From Ruminiclostridium hungatei (lineage in GTDB: Bacteria; Bacillota; Clostridia; Acetivibrionales; DSM-1351): 64,000 nt of DNA. The notes beneath the pieces were generated by a model that saw only the letters and a program-made list of their open reading frames with translations, did not search any database and was not told the origin of the DNA. The stretch covers positions 31,034-95,033 of the forward strand of contig NZ_MZGX01000024.1 in NCBI RefSeq assembly GCF_002051585.1, given 5' to 3'. This document shows positions 8,073-17,159 of this stretch, one piece after another; the first letter of the stretch is position 1, and every line of letters starts with the position of its first letter. The position numbers and the translations under genes were made by a program.

Positions 8073-9551
8073 ATGAAAAAAAAGTATAATTTTATTTTAA
8101 TAATTCTCATTATTTCAATACTTTTGCCGTTTTTGACTTCATGCAGGCCCAGTCCCGCACTTACATTGACAATTCCTCCCGAAGAGGAGCCGGCAGCGGT
8201 GACGGCGGAAAATTCACAAGCCCTGCCTTCTGAGCCTGAAACGGACCGGGAATATCCCGAGGATGACGCACATCCTGATAAGGCAAGCGCTGAATCATCA
8301 GCAGAACGATGGGGCAGAAATTCACAAGCCTCAGTTTCAACAGCAGCTTTGGCAATTACTGATTACCCTGCTGAAAATAGTGAAGCTAATGACGGTAATG
8401 CTGAATATCAGGCTGTACCCATTACCGTTATAACACAAGAGGTTAATGAAACCAGACAAATAAATGATAACAACGGAGTTCAAATTGAAATACCAAAAAA
8501 AGTTGAACGCATTGCAGCAGGAACTGCAGATTCGGCAATAATTGGAATGCTTGGAGGCATAGATACTCTGGTGGCCACTTCCGGTGAAACAGGGACAGGT
8601 TTGTTTCAAAAAGTATTTCCCCAATTAAAAAGTCTGCCTAAAGTCTGGCAGGACAGCAGTGCTGCCGGAATGAGCGAGAATTCCTTTCAAATGCTGCTGA
8701 AAGCAAAACCACAGGTGGTTTTAGCGTATTCCACCAGCTTTTCAAATAATCAACTTCAAGGACTGAAACAGGAAGGAATTACGGTGGTAACTTTGCCGGG
8801 CAGCAACGGGAACACAGAAAGTATTATAAGTCCTGAATACAGAGCCTTTGAGGATGTAATGAAAAAGGTGGCCATAATAGGGCAGGTGCTGGGAGACAGA
8901 ACCCAGGACGGGGGCGGCAATGCAATACAAAAAGCCCAGGAATATACCGGGTATTGCAGGGAAGTAATGAAAAATATGAAGAACTGTTTCAGCTTCGATT
9001 GGAAATCCTCTTTTGATCCGCTGGCCTCAAGCTATGGGAAAAGAAAGGTTACGGCATATATAGAAAAATACCGGTCGGGTAACGGCGTATCCATATACGG
9101 GGAAAAAAATAATCTTCTGACTTCGTCGCTTACTCTTGCAGGAATAGCAAACAGCAGGGCTTTGAGTTCAAACATAGGGCAAAGCAGCTATGTAGAGGTG
9201 GATTTGCTGAATTTTGATACCCTTATAGTTGGAAGCCGTGAAGTGAAGGCTTCTCAAGAATATACCTGCTGGGGGCTTGAAGGAATGAATTCAAATGTCA
9301 AGCTGGTATGCGGGCCTATGAAACAGGCGGTAAACCCAAAGGGCTGTGTATCCTGGCTGGAACCGGGACCGGAATTTATACTTGAACCCCTTTGGCTGGC
9401 AACGGTTTTCAGCCCCCAATCAAACCTCTATGGAGGCAGTAATGCATCAGCATATATGGGAAGTGCCGTAAAAGCTTTTTATGAGCGGTTTTACGGGTAC
9501 AGGCTCAGTCCGGGAGAACTGGAAGGCATCCTTGAAGGCCCGGCTGTGTAA
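8073..9551 (+). CDS. Importer substrate-binding lipoprotein (FecB/BtuF-like)
   Basis: The 492-residue protein has a type II signal peptide with lipobox LTSC near residue 24. A long Ser/Glu/Ala-rich linker (about residues 30-135) follows, then a class III binding-protein fold: VERIAAGTADSAIIGMLGG at its start, KAKPQVVLAY at the usual substrate-lobe position, and EFILEPLWLATVF at the C-terminus. The RBS is aaaggagg and the gap to the ATPase gene is 15 bp. It is longer than usual for the family (about 300-350 residues) because of the linker, which probably lets the domain reach through a thick wall. The ligand is unknown; iron chelates, corrinoids and molybdate are all possible. Confidence 0.85.
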   Translation: MKKKYNFILIILIISILLPFLTSCRPSPALTLTIPPEEEPAAVTAENSQALPSEPETDREYPEDDAHPDKASAESSAERWGRNSQASVSTAALAITDYPAENSEANDGNAEYQAVPITVITQEVNETRQINDNNGVQIEIPKKVERIAAGTADSAIIGMLGGIDTLVATSGETGTGLFQKVFPQLKSLPKVWQDSSAAGMSENSFQMLLKAKPQVVLAYSTSFSNNQLQGLKQEGITVVTLPGSNGNTESIISPEYRAFEDVMKKVAIIGQVLGDRTQDGGGNAIQKAQEYTGYCREVMKNMKNCFSFDWKSSFDPLASSYGKRKVTAYIEKYRSGNGVSIYGEKNNLLTSSLTLAGIANSRALSSNIGQSSYVEVDLLNFDTLIVGSREVKASQEYTCWGLEGMNSNVKLVCGPMKQAVNPKGCVSWLEPGPEFILEPLWLATVFSPQSNLYGGSNASAYMGSAVKAFYERFYGYRLSPGELEGILEGPAV

Positions 9552-9669
9552 ATAGGGCTGGGGAGTATGTTCCCCCGGCTAAGCTGGCAGGTGACCTGAA
9601 ATCATTTTTGGCTTTATGTCAAATTGAGTATACACATATTTAAAATATTACACGAGGAGGTAGTGGATT

Positions 9670-11568
9670 ATGTACAGAAAAATTTTTAAATCAATTTCAA
9701 TTTTTTTAGCGGCAGCCCTATTAGCAGCAATGATGGCAATCCCAGGCATAGCGGCAGGTGAAAAGTCAACTACAGGTGACAATGTAGTCAGGATGTCGGC
9801 AGCCGGGGCCATGAGCATAGTAGTTGAGATGTTGGGAGCAAATCTTTCCGCAACTTCTGCGACATGTCTGAATGGAACAAGTATGCCGCAGTTGTTTCCG
9901 ACTTTTGCCATAAACAATGAGAATCCTGACCCGTATCTGGCCAACTTTGTAAACAAACGGTTTCCGGCCACCGTTGAGGGCTGGAATGGTTCGGGCCCAG
10001 GTACACCGGTTTATGACGGGACAAAGACTCCCCCCACATCACCTGTGGTAAGCAATCAACCGGATATTGTAGGCGGTTTCAGTGAAACTTCGACGCCTAC
10101 GCTGAAAGCTTTGCAGGCGGTATATGATGTATTGTATCCCGGTTCAAAGGGGCAGCAGCTCATTTCACCGGCATCAGCACCACTTACTACCAAAGACGGT
10201 ATCATTGCCGCAGTAAAAAATCATGCGGCAGCTATCGAAACTATCATGAAGGAATACAATAAAACCACACGTTACAGCAAAAAGCCCACGGAGATTGCAA
10301 ACGAATTTGCAGCTTTTTATAATAACAATGTTGAAACCGTGCAAAAGCTTATAAAAGGTGCACCGCTTACTACCGTTGTATACATACAGTCAACAGGAAC
10401 AGGAGTGTATAATGTTCTGGCGGAGAGCAGCAATGACATTTTTGCCACCTATCATATAGGGATCGCAGGTGGAAAAAATGTGGGCAAGGGTAGTCAAATG
10501 ACTGGCGCACAAATCGAGGAGGCCAATCCCGATGTCATTGTAACAGGATCTGCCGCGCTGACTTCAGCGGTCAAAGCCGATACATCCCTTGCAGGAACTG
10601 CCGCCTTTGACAGTGGAAAGATATATACAATTCCCACAGGAGTATATGGCTGGCACCTGAGAAGTCCAGAATCCTGTCTGGCACCTCTGTGGCTTGGAAA
10701 AATACTGCATCCTGACAAAACGGCTTCCTTAAACATTAACACAAAGGTTTATAATTACTATAAGGACTTATACCACTACGATACTTCTCCCAATGCAAAG
10801 CAAAAGCTAAAGGATGTTGTGCTGAATATTACCGGTTTCAGTGACGGTATTCTTGAAGAAGCAGTAAGTGAGGTCAAGTCAGGTACACTTGTACCGTATA
10901 CGGTTAAAGACGGTAAGGATATAATTATCAAGCTGAGTGCCGTTTCAAACAACAAGATGTATTACAGCGGAGACAGTACAACTACCTACCAGTATAAAGA
11001 CAACAAAAAGAGTTTTAAAGACATATCCACCCATTGGGCAAAGGATTATATAGAATTTGTAGCTGCAAGAGAGCTGCTGGGCGATACCGGCGGAGGCAAT
11101 TTCAGTCCCAACAGCCAATTTACACGGGGAATGCTTGCAGCCGTTCTGGGCAAATTATGCGACGCACCTGTTGTCAAGGTTGAAAAATCCAGATTTTCGG
11201 ATGTTCCGGAAAATAAATACTATGCTCCATATATTGAATGGGCTGTTGAAACCGGTATAATGGACGGAGCGGCTAATAATAAATTTGGCCCCGACCTGCC
11301 TGTTTCCAGAGAGGAGATGGCTGTAATCATTACTAATTTTGCAAAGGCCGAAGATTTGATAATTAAGGAAATAATAGGACAGCCTGCAGTATTTTCAGAT
11401 GAAAGCAGCATAAATGATCTTTCAAAAGATAGTATAAATACAGTTCAAAAGGCTGGAATAATGTCAGGAAAAGCAAACAACAAATTTGATCCAAAAGGAA
11501 AAATTACAAGAGCGGAGACAGCAGTTATACTTAGCAAGCTGATAACAAATGTGGTGGTAAATGAATAG
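9670..11568 (+). CDS. SLH-anchored surface protein with importer binding-protein-like domain
   Basis: 632 residues. A Sec signal peptide (about 1-30, IPGIAAG) precedes a large domain (about 35-380) resembling the neighbouring binding protein: it contains EEANPDVIVTG and SPESCLAPLWLGKILHP, comparable to EFILEPLWLATVF in the lipoprotein. Three SLH repeats follow (about 453-500, 515-562, 577-625: FKDISTHWAKDYIEF, FSDVPENKYYAPYIEW, FSDESSINDLSKDSI). SLH repeats bind wall polymers, so the domain would sit at the cell surface as a second, outer receptor for the same importer. RBS gaggagg precedes ATG 9670. A hairpin at 9557-9579 separates it from the lipoprotein gene and may tune expression. Confidence 0.8.
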   Translation: MYRKIFKSISIFLAAALLAAMMAIPGIAAGEKSTTGDNVVRMSAAGAMSIVVEMLGANLSATSATCLNGTSMPQLFPTFAINNENPDPYLANFVNKRFPATVEGWNGSGPGTPVYDGTKTPPTSPVVSNQPDIVGGFSETSTPTLKALQAVYDVLYPGSKGQQLISPASAPLTTKDGIIAAVKNHAAAIETIMKEYNKTTRYSKKPTEIANEFAAFYNNNVETVQKLIKGAPLTTVVYIQSTGTGVYNVLAESSNDIFATYHIGIAGGKNVGKGSQMTGAQIEEANPDVIVTGSAALTSAVKADTSLAGTAAFDSGKIYTIPTGVYGWHLRSPESCLAPLWLGKILHPDKTASLNINTKVYNYYKDLYHYDTSPNAKQKLKDVVLNITGFSDGILEEAVSEVKSGTLVPYTVKDGKDIIIKLSAVSNNKMYYSGDSTTTYQYKDNKKSFKDISTHWAKDYIEFVAARELLGDTGGGNFSPNSQFTRGMLAAVLGKLCDAPVVKVEKSRFSDVPENKYYAPYIEWAVETGIMDGAANNKFGPDLPVSREEMAVIITNFAKAEDLIIKEIIGQPAVFSDESSINDLSKDSINTVQKAGIMSGKANNKFDPKGKITRAETAVILSKLITNVVVNE

Positions 11569-11634
11569 ACTCATTCCGGTAAAGCTTATATGAATCAATC
11601 AGCACGACGCGTTAACTTATAGGAAGAGGCAAAA

Positions 11635-11681
11635 GGGCTGTTGCAAAATATTATTAATTTTGCAACAGCCCATCTTATTTT
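11635..11681. terminator. Bidirectional terminator between the SLH protein and the Cys-tail gene
   Basis: A perfect 15-bp stem (gggctgttgcaaaat / attttgcaacagccc) has a 7-nt loop. It is followed by atcttatttt on the plus strand and ttttgcc on the minus strand. It sits between two convergent genes and can serve both. Confidence 0.88.
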
Positions 11682-11689
11682 CAGGAAAA

Positions 11690-12658
11690 TCATTTGCACA
11701 GGCTGCAACTGCTGCAATCCCCGCAGGAAAAGCCTGTACAGTTTTTTGGAGTGGCGTCGTTGGTTACTGAAAACCTGAATTCACTCATCTCATACACCTT
11801 TGTCTTTTCGCCCTCAAATATTACATGCTCCCCGTCAAAGGTTATCTTCAGAGGTACCAGCATAAACTTGTCATCTTCAAGGGGGGCAGGTCTGAGGATG
11901 GGTTCGTGGGTTTCAAAAGAACCGTCAGCGGCATATACCATAACCTTGCTGCTGGAGGTCACCAGGGACCTGAGACTTCCGTCCTTCCTGAAGCACAGTG
12001 AGTTTAACTCTCCTGATATTCCTATGGCACTTTCATCATAGGCGGATATATTGCCGATGGGAGTTGCAAGGGTCAATTCATATGCCGGCTCAAGGGATCT
12101 GAGGCTTCCGTCCTCGTACAGTGAAAAGCCTATTCTCGCAGGAAAAATGTCAACCTGCTTTTTCAGAAATATGGATTCACCGGGCCATAAGGTCATAGCC
12201 TTCAAATTGCCGTTTTCATAAAAGCAAAGACTTATTATTTTTGTTTTGAAGCTGCCAAAGGGAAACCAGAACTTAAATTCCCTGCATAGCTGCTCTTCGT
12301 CCGCTTCCGACCAGTAGCCGCTGATTTTGCCGTTCAAAGGGAAAAGCCGCTTGATTGCTCCGCTCTCATAAAAGGTTACCAGCTCGGCAGGGAAGCTTCC
12401 AATAGGAGTAAAAATATCAGTCTGCTTTTCCAGGGCTATGCTTTTCACTGCTCCACTGCCGTAAAAGGATACGGAGGGAGTGTACTTTTTTCTTAATTCC
12501 TCCGGCCCATACTTGGGAATCAAATCCCCATACCTGGTAGGGATAGTGTTTTCTTCGTCCAGGGAACAGTTTTTCAAAATGCCGTTGGAATAGTACTCTG
12601 ACTTATCAATGCCTGTGAGTTTTAATCCGGTTCCTGTTTCAATTAAAATTCCTTTCAT
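11690..12658 (-). CDS. MORN-like repeat protein with cysteine-rich C-terminal tail, linked to anfO-like gene
   Basis: 322 residues, no signal peptide. At least six degenerate repeats of the form Y-x-x-G-x-[LIV]-[KR]-x-[LIM] can be read (YYSNGILKN, FYGSGAVKSI, FYESGAIKRL, FYENGNLKAM, LYEDGSLRSL, FRKDGSLRSL), like MORN/YwqK-type beta-hairpin repeats. The last 16 residues hold five cysteines spaced C-x4-C-x2-C-x2-C-x2-C (GFSCGDCSSCSLCK), which suggests a metal or Fe-S binding site. RBS aaggagggg precedes the start, 29 bp after the anfO-like gene, so the two form an operon pointing away from nifH. No function is recognised; nitrogenase-linked metal handling is an inference from position. Confidence 0.7.
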   Translation of the reverse strand: MKGILIETGTGLKLTGIDKSEYYSNGILKNCSLDEENTIPTRYGDLIPKYGPEELRKKYTPSVSFYGSGAVKSIALEKQTDIFTPIGSFPAELVTFYESGAIKRLFPLNGKISGYWSEADEEQLCREFKFWFPFGSFKTKIISLCFYENGNLKAMTLWPGESIFLKKQVDIFPARIGFSLYEDGSLRSLEPAYELTLATPIGNISAYDESAIGISGELNSLCFRKDGSLRSLVTSSSKVMVYAADGSFETHEPILRPAPLEDDKFMLVPLKITFDGEHVIFEGEKTKVYEMSEFRFSVTNDATPKNCTGFSCGDCSSCSLCK

Positions 12659-12687
12659 AACGACCCCTCCTTTTTGTTTGCGTCAGG

Positions 12688-13320
12688 TCAGCATGTACAG
12701 ACCTTTCTTATGATGGAAACCTTCAATTTGTTCTTTTCAAGTTCATCTACGCTGTAAGTGAGTTTTTTTCTGGGAAGCAGTATATCGAACCAGGGGGGGA
12801 TATGACTGCAAACCACCTCCAATCTGAAAAAAGGACTTGCTTCTATAAAAGACTGGAGTGCTTTTTTTGAGGATATCTCAGGATGACTTTCCTGCAACTG
12901 AATCAAATCCAGAAAATAGACCCCTTCCTCCGAGGTCAGAACCGGAGAAGTGGCAGAGGTTGAAAAAGCTGGTGTTTTGACGGTTGTTTCCGCTTCCAGC
13001 TCATCGCTGATCTCAGTGAGCAGAGCCTCCGAGAAAGTATCCGCTTCAAAGATTTCAAAGCCCATTCTTTCAAAAATATTATAGGAAAGGCCCGTCACAG
13101 TCTTGCCGATAATTATTTTACAGTCCTCCAACTGGAGTATGACTGTTCGTATATTATCCCTTATTTCCGGTATCTTGGAGGTTATATCAAGAGAATAGGG
13201 TATTTCGCTTATTACCCTCCAGCTCTCATTCTCTCTGTTGAAGATTAATAAAACCGACCCGTCGTCAAAGGCTGTCAGCTCGTTATCAGTGTTCATTATT
13301 ACGGCTATTTTTTCAGACAT
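12688..13320 (-). CDS. AnfO-like nitrogenase accessory protein
   Basis: 210 residues. The N-terminal half (KIAVIMNTDNELTAF, then DCKIIIGKTVTGLSYNIFERMGFEIFEAD) resembles the iron-molybdenum-cofactor-binding (NifX/NafY-like) fold, and the C-terminal block (RLEVVCSHIPPWFDILL) matches my recollection of the AnfO family, first described in Fe-only nitrogenase clusters. Here it stands beside a Mo-type nif cluster. RBS aaggaggg lies just upstream. It is divergent from nifH and first in a two-gene operon. Its own promoter and leader terminator (13356-13451) suggest regulated expression. The role is probably cofactor-related; the family call rests on recalled motifs, not a search. Confidence 0.65.
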   Translation of the reverse strand: MSEKIAVIMNTDNELTAFDDGSVLLIFNRENESWRVISEIPYSLDITSKIPEIRDNIRTVILQLEDCKIIIGKTVTGLSYNIFERMGFEIFEADTFSEALLTEISDELEAETTVKTPAFSTSATSPVLTSEEGVYFLDLIQLQESHPEISSKKALQSFIEASPFFRLEVVCSHIPPWFDILLPRKKLTYSVDELEKNKLKVSIIRKVCTC

Positions 13321-13355
13321 ATGTATCCCTCCTTATCTTATGATAAAATATATAC

Positions 13356-13391
13356 AAAAAAAGCGTACTGAAGGAACCCCTTCAATGCGCT
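13356..13391 (-). terminator. Leader terminator (attenuator) upstream of the anfO-like gene
   Basis: On the minus strand a 13-bp stem with one mismatch (5' arm agcgcattgaagg, loop ggtt) is followed by seven T. It lies between the predicted start of transcription (about 13416) and the gene start at 13320, so it sits in the leader rather than at a gene end. Confidence 0.75.
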
Positions 13392-13422
13392 TCATTGCAA
13401 ACAGTATTTATTTATTAATTTA

Positions 13423-13451
13423 ATTATATGAAGCAAAGCCCTCATAGGCAA
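13423..13451 (-). promoter_or_regulatory. Promoter of the anfO-like operon
   Basis: Read on the minus strand, TTGCCT (13451-13446) and a perfect TATAAT (13428-13423) are 17 bp apart. Transcription would begin near 13416 and immediately meet the leader terminator. Confidence 0.65.
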
Positions 13452-13548
13452 CTGTTATTTTAGGGAATATGACGGCTTATTAGCAGATTTGTAAATAATA
13501 CACAAAAACATGGCAAAAAAACATATTGAATATGTACATCTTCGTGCA

Positions 13549-13577
13549 TTGAGGATGCTGCCGCCAACCTTTATACT
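13549..13577 (+). promoter_or_regulatory. Sigma-A-type promoter of the nif operon
   Basis: TTGAGG (13549-13554) and TATACT (13572-13577) are separated by 17 bp. Transcription would start near 13584, leaving a leader of about 229 nt before nifH. I saw no -24/-12 (sigma-54) element at a fitting place. Confidence 0.6.
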
Positions 13578-13607
13578 CAATATAAGCCAGTTCAATAAAA
13601 AAACGAC

Positions 13608-13654
13608 GACGAAGTCTCAAACCAGTAAAACGGTTTTGAGACTTTTGTGTTTTT
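13608..13654 (+). terminator. nif leader terminator 1 (GACGAAG-hairpin)
   Basis: GACGAAG (13608-13614) leads into a hairpin (gtctcaaa pairing with tttgagac, extended by cc/gg; arms 13614-13623 and 13632-13642, one bulge), followed by ttttgtgttttt. It looks like an intrinsic terminator 30-70 nt into the nif transcript, before any coding sequence. Confidence 0.75.
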
Positions 13655-13684
13655 AAAAGGGACCGGTACAAATAAATAACCATT

Positions 13685-13740
13685 GACGAAGAGGTCTTTA
13701 AACTATTTAGCCTTAGTGCTTATTGTTTAGAGACTTTTTT
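13685..13740 (+). terminator. nif leader terminator 2 (GACGAAG-hairpin)
   Basis: GACGAAG (13685-13691) precedes a 10-bp stem with one wobble pair (gtctttaaac at 13694-13703, gtttagagac at 13725-13734) and six T. It is a second, tandem terminator 72 nt upstream of the nifH start codon. Full nif expression would need both to be bypassed. Confidence 0.8.
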
Positions 13741-13776
13741 ATATTAATCAGAACAGAGAAATAAAAACAAAGTTGA

Positions 13777-14634
<858 letters not shown>

Positions 14635-14635
14635 A

Positions 14636-14702
14636 ATGCAAAGCAAACTTTAGTGCATGCATCGTTGCCTTTGCATCATAAAAAGCCAAGCGGCTTTTTA
14701 TG
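14636..14702 (+). promoter_or_regulatory. Two hairpins between nifH and nifI1
   Basis: A first stem pairs atgcaaag (14636-14643) with ctttgcat (14669-14676). A second, stronger 11-bp stem pairs cataaaaagcc with ggctttttatg (14677-14702, loop aagc). There is no long T run after it. Such structures commonly stabilise upstream mRNA or cause partial termination and would help keep NifH in excess over NifDK. Confidence 0.6.
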
Positions 14703-14741
14703 AAAGAGGAGTTTAATAATTGAGAAAAGGTGGTTGAGATT

Positions 14742-15068
14742 ATGTTATTAATAAGAGCGATTATCAGACCTGAAAAAACAGGTATCGTATTATCCGAATT
14801 GCTGGCGGCAGGGTTTCCGGCTGTTACTAAAATGGATGTTTTCGGTAGAGGCAAGCAAAAAGGTATTATAATCGGAGATGTTCAATATGATGAAATTCCC
14901 AAGGAAATGCTTTTAATAGTTGTAAACGATGAAGACAAGGATGATATTGTAAAAGTTATTATGAGAAATGCCCGTACCGGCGAAAAAGGAAACTTTGGTG
15001 ACGGAAGAATCTTCATAAGCCAGGTATTGGATGCCTATACAATAAGTACTGCAAAGCAGGGACTATAG
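14742..15068 (+). CDS. nifI1: PII-like nitrogenase regulator NifI1
   Basis: 108 residues of the GlnB/PII family (MLLIRAIIRPEKTGIV, FGRGKQKGI, ARTGEKGNFGDGRIF). In methanogens NifI1 and NifI2 form a complex that inhibits dinitrogenase and is relieved by 2-oxoglutarate. ATG 14742 is chosen, with aaaggtgg 8 nt upstream; GTG 14730 lies inside that RBS. Placement between nifH and nifD is diagnostic of this regulatory pair. The T-loop does not have the classical GlnB Tyr51 context, as expected for NifI proteins. Confidence 0.93.
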   Translation: MLLIRAIIRPEKTGIVLSELLAAGFPAVTKMDVFGRGKQKGIIIGDVQYDEIPKEMLLIVVNDEDKDDIVKVIMRNARTGEKGNFGDGRIFISQVLDAYTISTAKQGL

Positions 15069-15128
15069 CGCGCCAAAATTAAGGCGTACATCGTACGGCG
15101 CGCATTGAAAAAACATGAATGTTTTTTC
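15068..15128 (+). promoter_or_regulatory. Hairpins between nifI1 and nifI2
   Basis: A GC-rich stem gcgcgcc (15068-15074) / ggcgcgc (15097-15103) starts at the last base of nifI1. A second stem gaaaaaacat / atgttttttc (15107-15128) ends in a T run. Together they could cause partial termination or mark an mRNA processing boundary in the nif transcript. Confidence 0.5.
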
Positions 15129-15171
15129 CGTACTATACTATATAGCTGCTTTGCAGCGGAAAGGATGTCTT

Positions 15172-15546
15172 ATGAAAGAAATTATGGCATTTATCCGTGC
15201 TAACAAGGTTAACAGGACTAAAGAGGCTCTTGCAAATGCCGGCTTTCCGGCGTTTTCATGCAGGTCCTGTCTGGGAAGAGGTAAGAAAAGCCTTGATGCT
15301 ACGGTTCTGAATTATATCATGGAAAACGGCGATCTCCCGGTTTCCCAAGTGGGAGAAGCCTTTACCGAAACAGCAAGACTTATTCCAAAAAGATTTTTTA
15401 CCATAATAATAGAAGACGAGCAAGTGGAGTTGGCGGTTAAGACCATAATAAAAGCTAACCAGACAGGCAATCCGGGAGACGGTAAAATATTCGTTCTTCC
15501 CGTTGAGGAAACCTACAAGGTTAGAACCGGTGAGACCGTACTATAA
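15172..15546 (+). CDS. nifI2: PII-like nitrogenase regulator NifI2
   Basis: 124 residues, GlnB/PII family (MKEIMAFIRANKVNRTKEAL, RGKKSLDAT, ANQTGNPGDGKIFVLPVEE). It is the second partner of the NifI1-NifI2 switch that senses 2-oxoglutarate and ATP/ADP and blocks dinitrogenase when fixed nitrogen is plentiful. ATG 15172 follows an aaagga RBS. An in-frame ATG at 15115 exists but lies in the hairpin region without an RBS and would add a non-family extension. It lies directly upstream of nifD. Confidence 0.92.
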   Translation: MKEIMAFIRANKVNRTKEALANAGFPAFSCRSCLGRGKKSLDATVLNYIMENGDLPVSQVGEAFTETARLIPKRFFTIIIEDEQVELAVKTIIKANQTGNPGDGKIFVLPVEETYKVRTGETVL

Positions 15547-15566
15547 ATAACAGGGTGGTGAGACTA

Positions 15567-17159
15567 ATGAATGCTAGAAATATTGTATTGGATCAATACA
15601 GTGCAAAAATATATAAGAACAGAAAAGAACACATCATGGAGGTCACCGAGGAAACAAAAACCCAGCCGATAGCTGCAAATACCCGAACCGTTCCGGGTAT
15701 CATTACCAACAGAGGCTGCTGCTACGCAGGTTGTAAGGGCGTTGTTCTCGGACCTTTGAAGGATGTACTGGTTTTGACTCATGGACCTATCGGTTGCGGA
15801 TTTTATTCCTGGGGAACCAGAAGAAACAAGGCCAAGGCTGAAGACGGCAGAAACTTTATAGAATACTGTTTCTCAACCGATCTTCAGGAACCGGATATAG
15901 TATTCGGAGGAGAAAAGAAGTTAAGGCAGGCTATTGATGAAGCAATGAAAATATTTAATCCCAAATGTATAATGATTTGCTCCACATGCCCTGTTGGTCT
16001 CATAGGTGATGACATTCACGCGGTAGCTGCCGAGGCTGAAAAGGAATACGGAATATCCTGCATGGCCTTTAGCTGTGAAGGTTACAAGGGTGTCAGCCAG
16101 AGCGGAGGTCACCATATAGCCAATAATACTGTTATGAGAAGGATTATTGGAACCGGAGATGTACAGCCCACTAAAAAGTTCAGAATAAATATCCTCGGTG
16201 AATACAACATCGGAGGCGACGGCTGGGAACAGGAAAGAATACTCAAGAGAATAGGCTATGAAGTGGTCGCGGTATTTACCGGTGACGGCAGCTATGATGC
16301 CCTTTCAAAATCCCATACCGCACAGCTCAATCTTGTACAGTGCCACCGTTCCATAAACTATATAGCTGAAATGATGAAGACAAAGTACGGTATAGACTGG
16401 ATAAAGGTTAACTTTGTAGGTCTCGAGGCAATCATACGGTCCTTGAGAGACATGGCGATGTACTTTGGAGACCCTGAGCTGTCCGCCAGGACTGAAGAAG
16501 TAATTGCCGATGAAATGGCCGGCATTGCGGAAGCAAAGGACTACTACTTTTCAAAGCTCAAGGGAAAGACGGCGGCCTTGTTCGTAGGAGGCTCCAGAGC
16601 CCACCACTATCAGAAGCTGCTGGCTGACTTCGGAGTAAAAACAGTGCTTGCAGGCTATGAATTTGCTCACAGGGATGACTATGAAGGAAGAGAAGTAATT
16701 CCAACCATAAAAGAAGATGCCGACAGCAAGAATATTGAACATATCGAGGTGGAAAAAGACCCAGACAAGTACCAGGCTTTCCTCACAGCGGAACAATATG
16801 AGCTTCTTAAATCAAAAATCCAGCTTGAAGACTATTACGGTATGATTCCCGAAATGGAAAACGGCAGTATAGTTGTTGATGATTTGAACCAATTTGAAAC
16901 AGACGAATTTATCAAGCTGCTCAAACCGGATATATTCTTCTCCGGTGTAAAAGACAAGTATCAGATTCAAAAGGCGGGAGTCGTGTCAAAACAGTTGCAC
17001 TCCTATGACTACAGCGGGCCATATGCAGGTTTTACCGGAGCTATCAACTTCGCACGTGACGTGACAATGGGGATTTATACACCTGCCTGGGGACTGGTTA
17101 CAGCTCCCTGGAAGAACAAATCCGTCTTAAAGGCTAAATTAGCAGGAGGTGAACAATAA
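15567..17159 (+). CDS. nifD: Nitrogenase MoFe protein alpha chain
   Basis: 530 residues, the catalytic subunit that carries FeMo-cofactor. P-cluster cysteines are in RGCCYAGCKG, GPIGCGFY and CSTCPVGLIGDD. The FeMoco Cys is in LVQCHRSINY, the FeMoco His is in QLHSYDYSGPY, and the substrate-path histidines are in GGHHIAN. An insertion of roughly 50 residues around 370-430 (DPDKYQAF to ENGSIVVDD) is typical of clostridial NifD and explains the length. ATG 15567 has RBS gggtggtgag. The stop shares one base with the nifK start (TAATG). No key residue is missing. Confidence 0.97.
   Translation: MNARNIVLDQYSAKIYKNRKEHIMEVTEETKTQPIAANTRTVPGIITNRGCCYAGCKGVVLGPLKDVLVLTHGPIGCGFYSWGTRRNKAKAEDGRNFIEYCFSTDLQEPDIVFGGEKKLRQAIDEAMKIFNPKCIMICSTCPVGLIGDDIHAVAAEAEKEYGISCMAFSCEGYKGVSQSGGHHIANNTVMRRIIGTGDVQPTKKFRINILGEYNIGGDGWEQERILKRIGYEVVAVFTGDGSYDALSKSHTAQLNLVQCHRSINYIAEMMKTKYGIDWIKVNFVGLEAIIRSLRDMAMYFGDPELSARTEEVIADEMAGIAEAKDYYFSKLKGKTAALFVGGSRAHHYQKLLADFGVKTVLAGYEFAHRDDYEGREVIPTIKEDADSKNIEHIEVEKDPDKYQAFLTAEQYELLKSKIQLEDYYGMIPEMENGSIVVDDLNQFETDEFIKLLKPDIFFSGVKDKYQIQKAGVVSKQLHSYDYSGPYAGFTGAINFARDVTMGIYTPAWGLVTAPWKNKSVLKAKLAGGEQ

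Noticed and set aside
9552..9669. Cobalamin riboswitch in the importer operon (aagctggcaggtgacctg)
   Set aside because: Only a faint resemblance to the B12 box, within a short gap; no peripheral stems.
13584..13740. ANTAR-type antiterminator target RNA in the nif leader
   Set aside because: ANTAR targets need paired hairpins with hexaloops having A at position 1 and G at position 4; the loops seen (aguaaaac, cuuagu) do not fit.
16981..17050. Apparent loss of the FeMoco histidine ligand in NifD (PYAGF where the proteobacterial protein has PYHGF)
   Set aside because: The ligand corresponds to the His in QLHSYDYSGPY, nine residues earlier, which is present; PYAGF is also what I recall from other clostridial NifD proteins.
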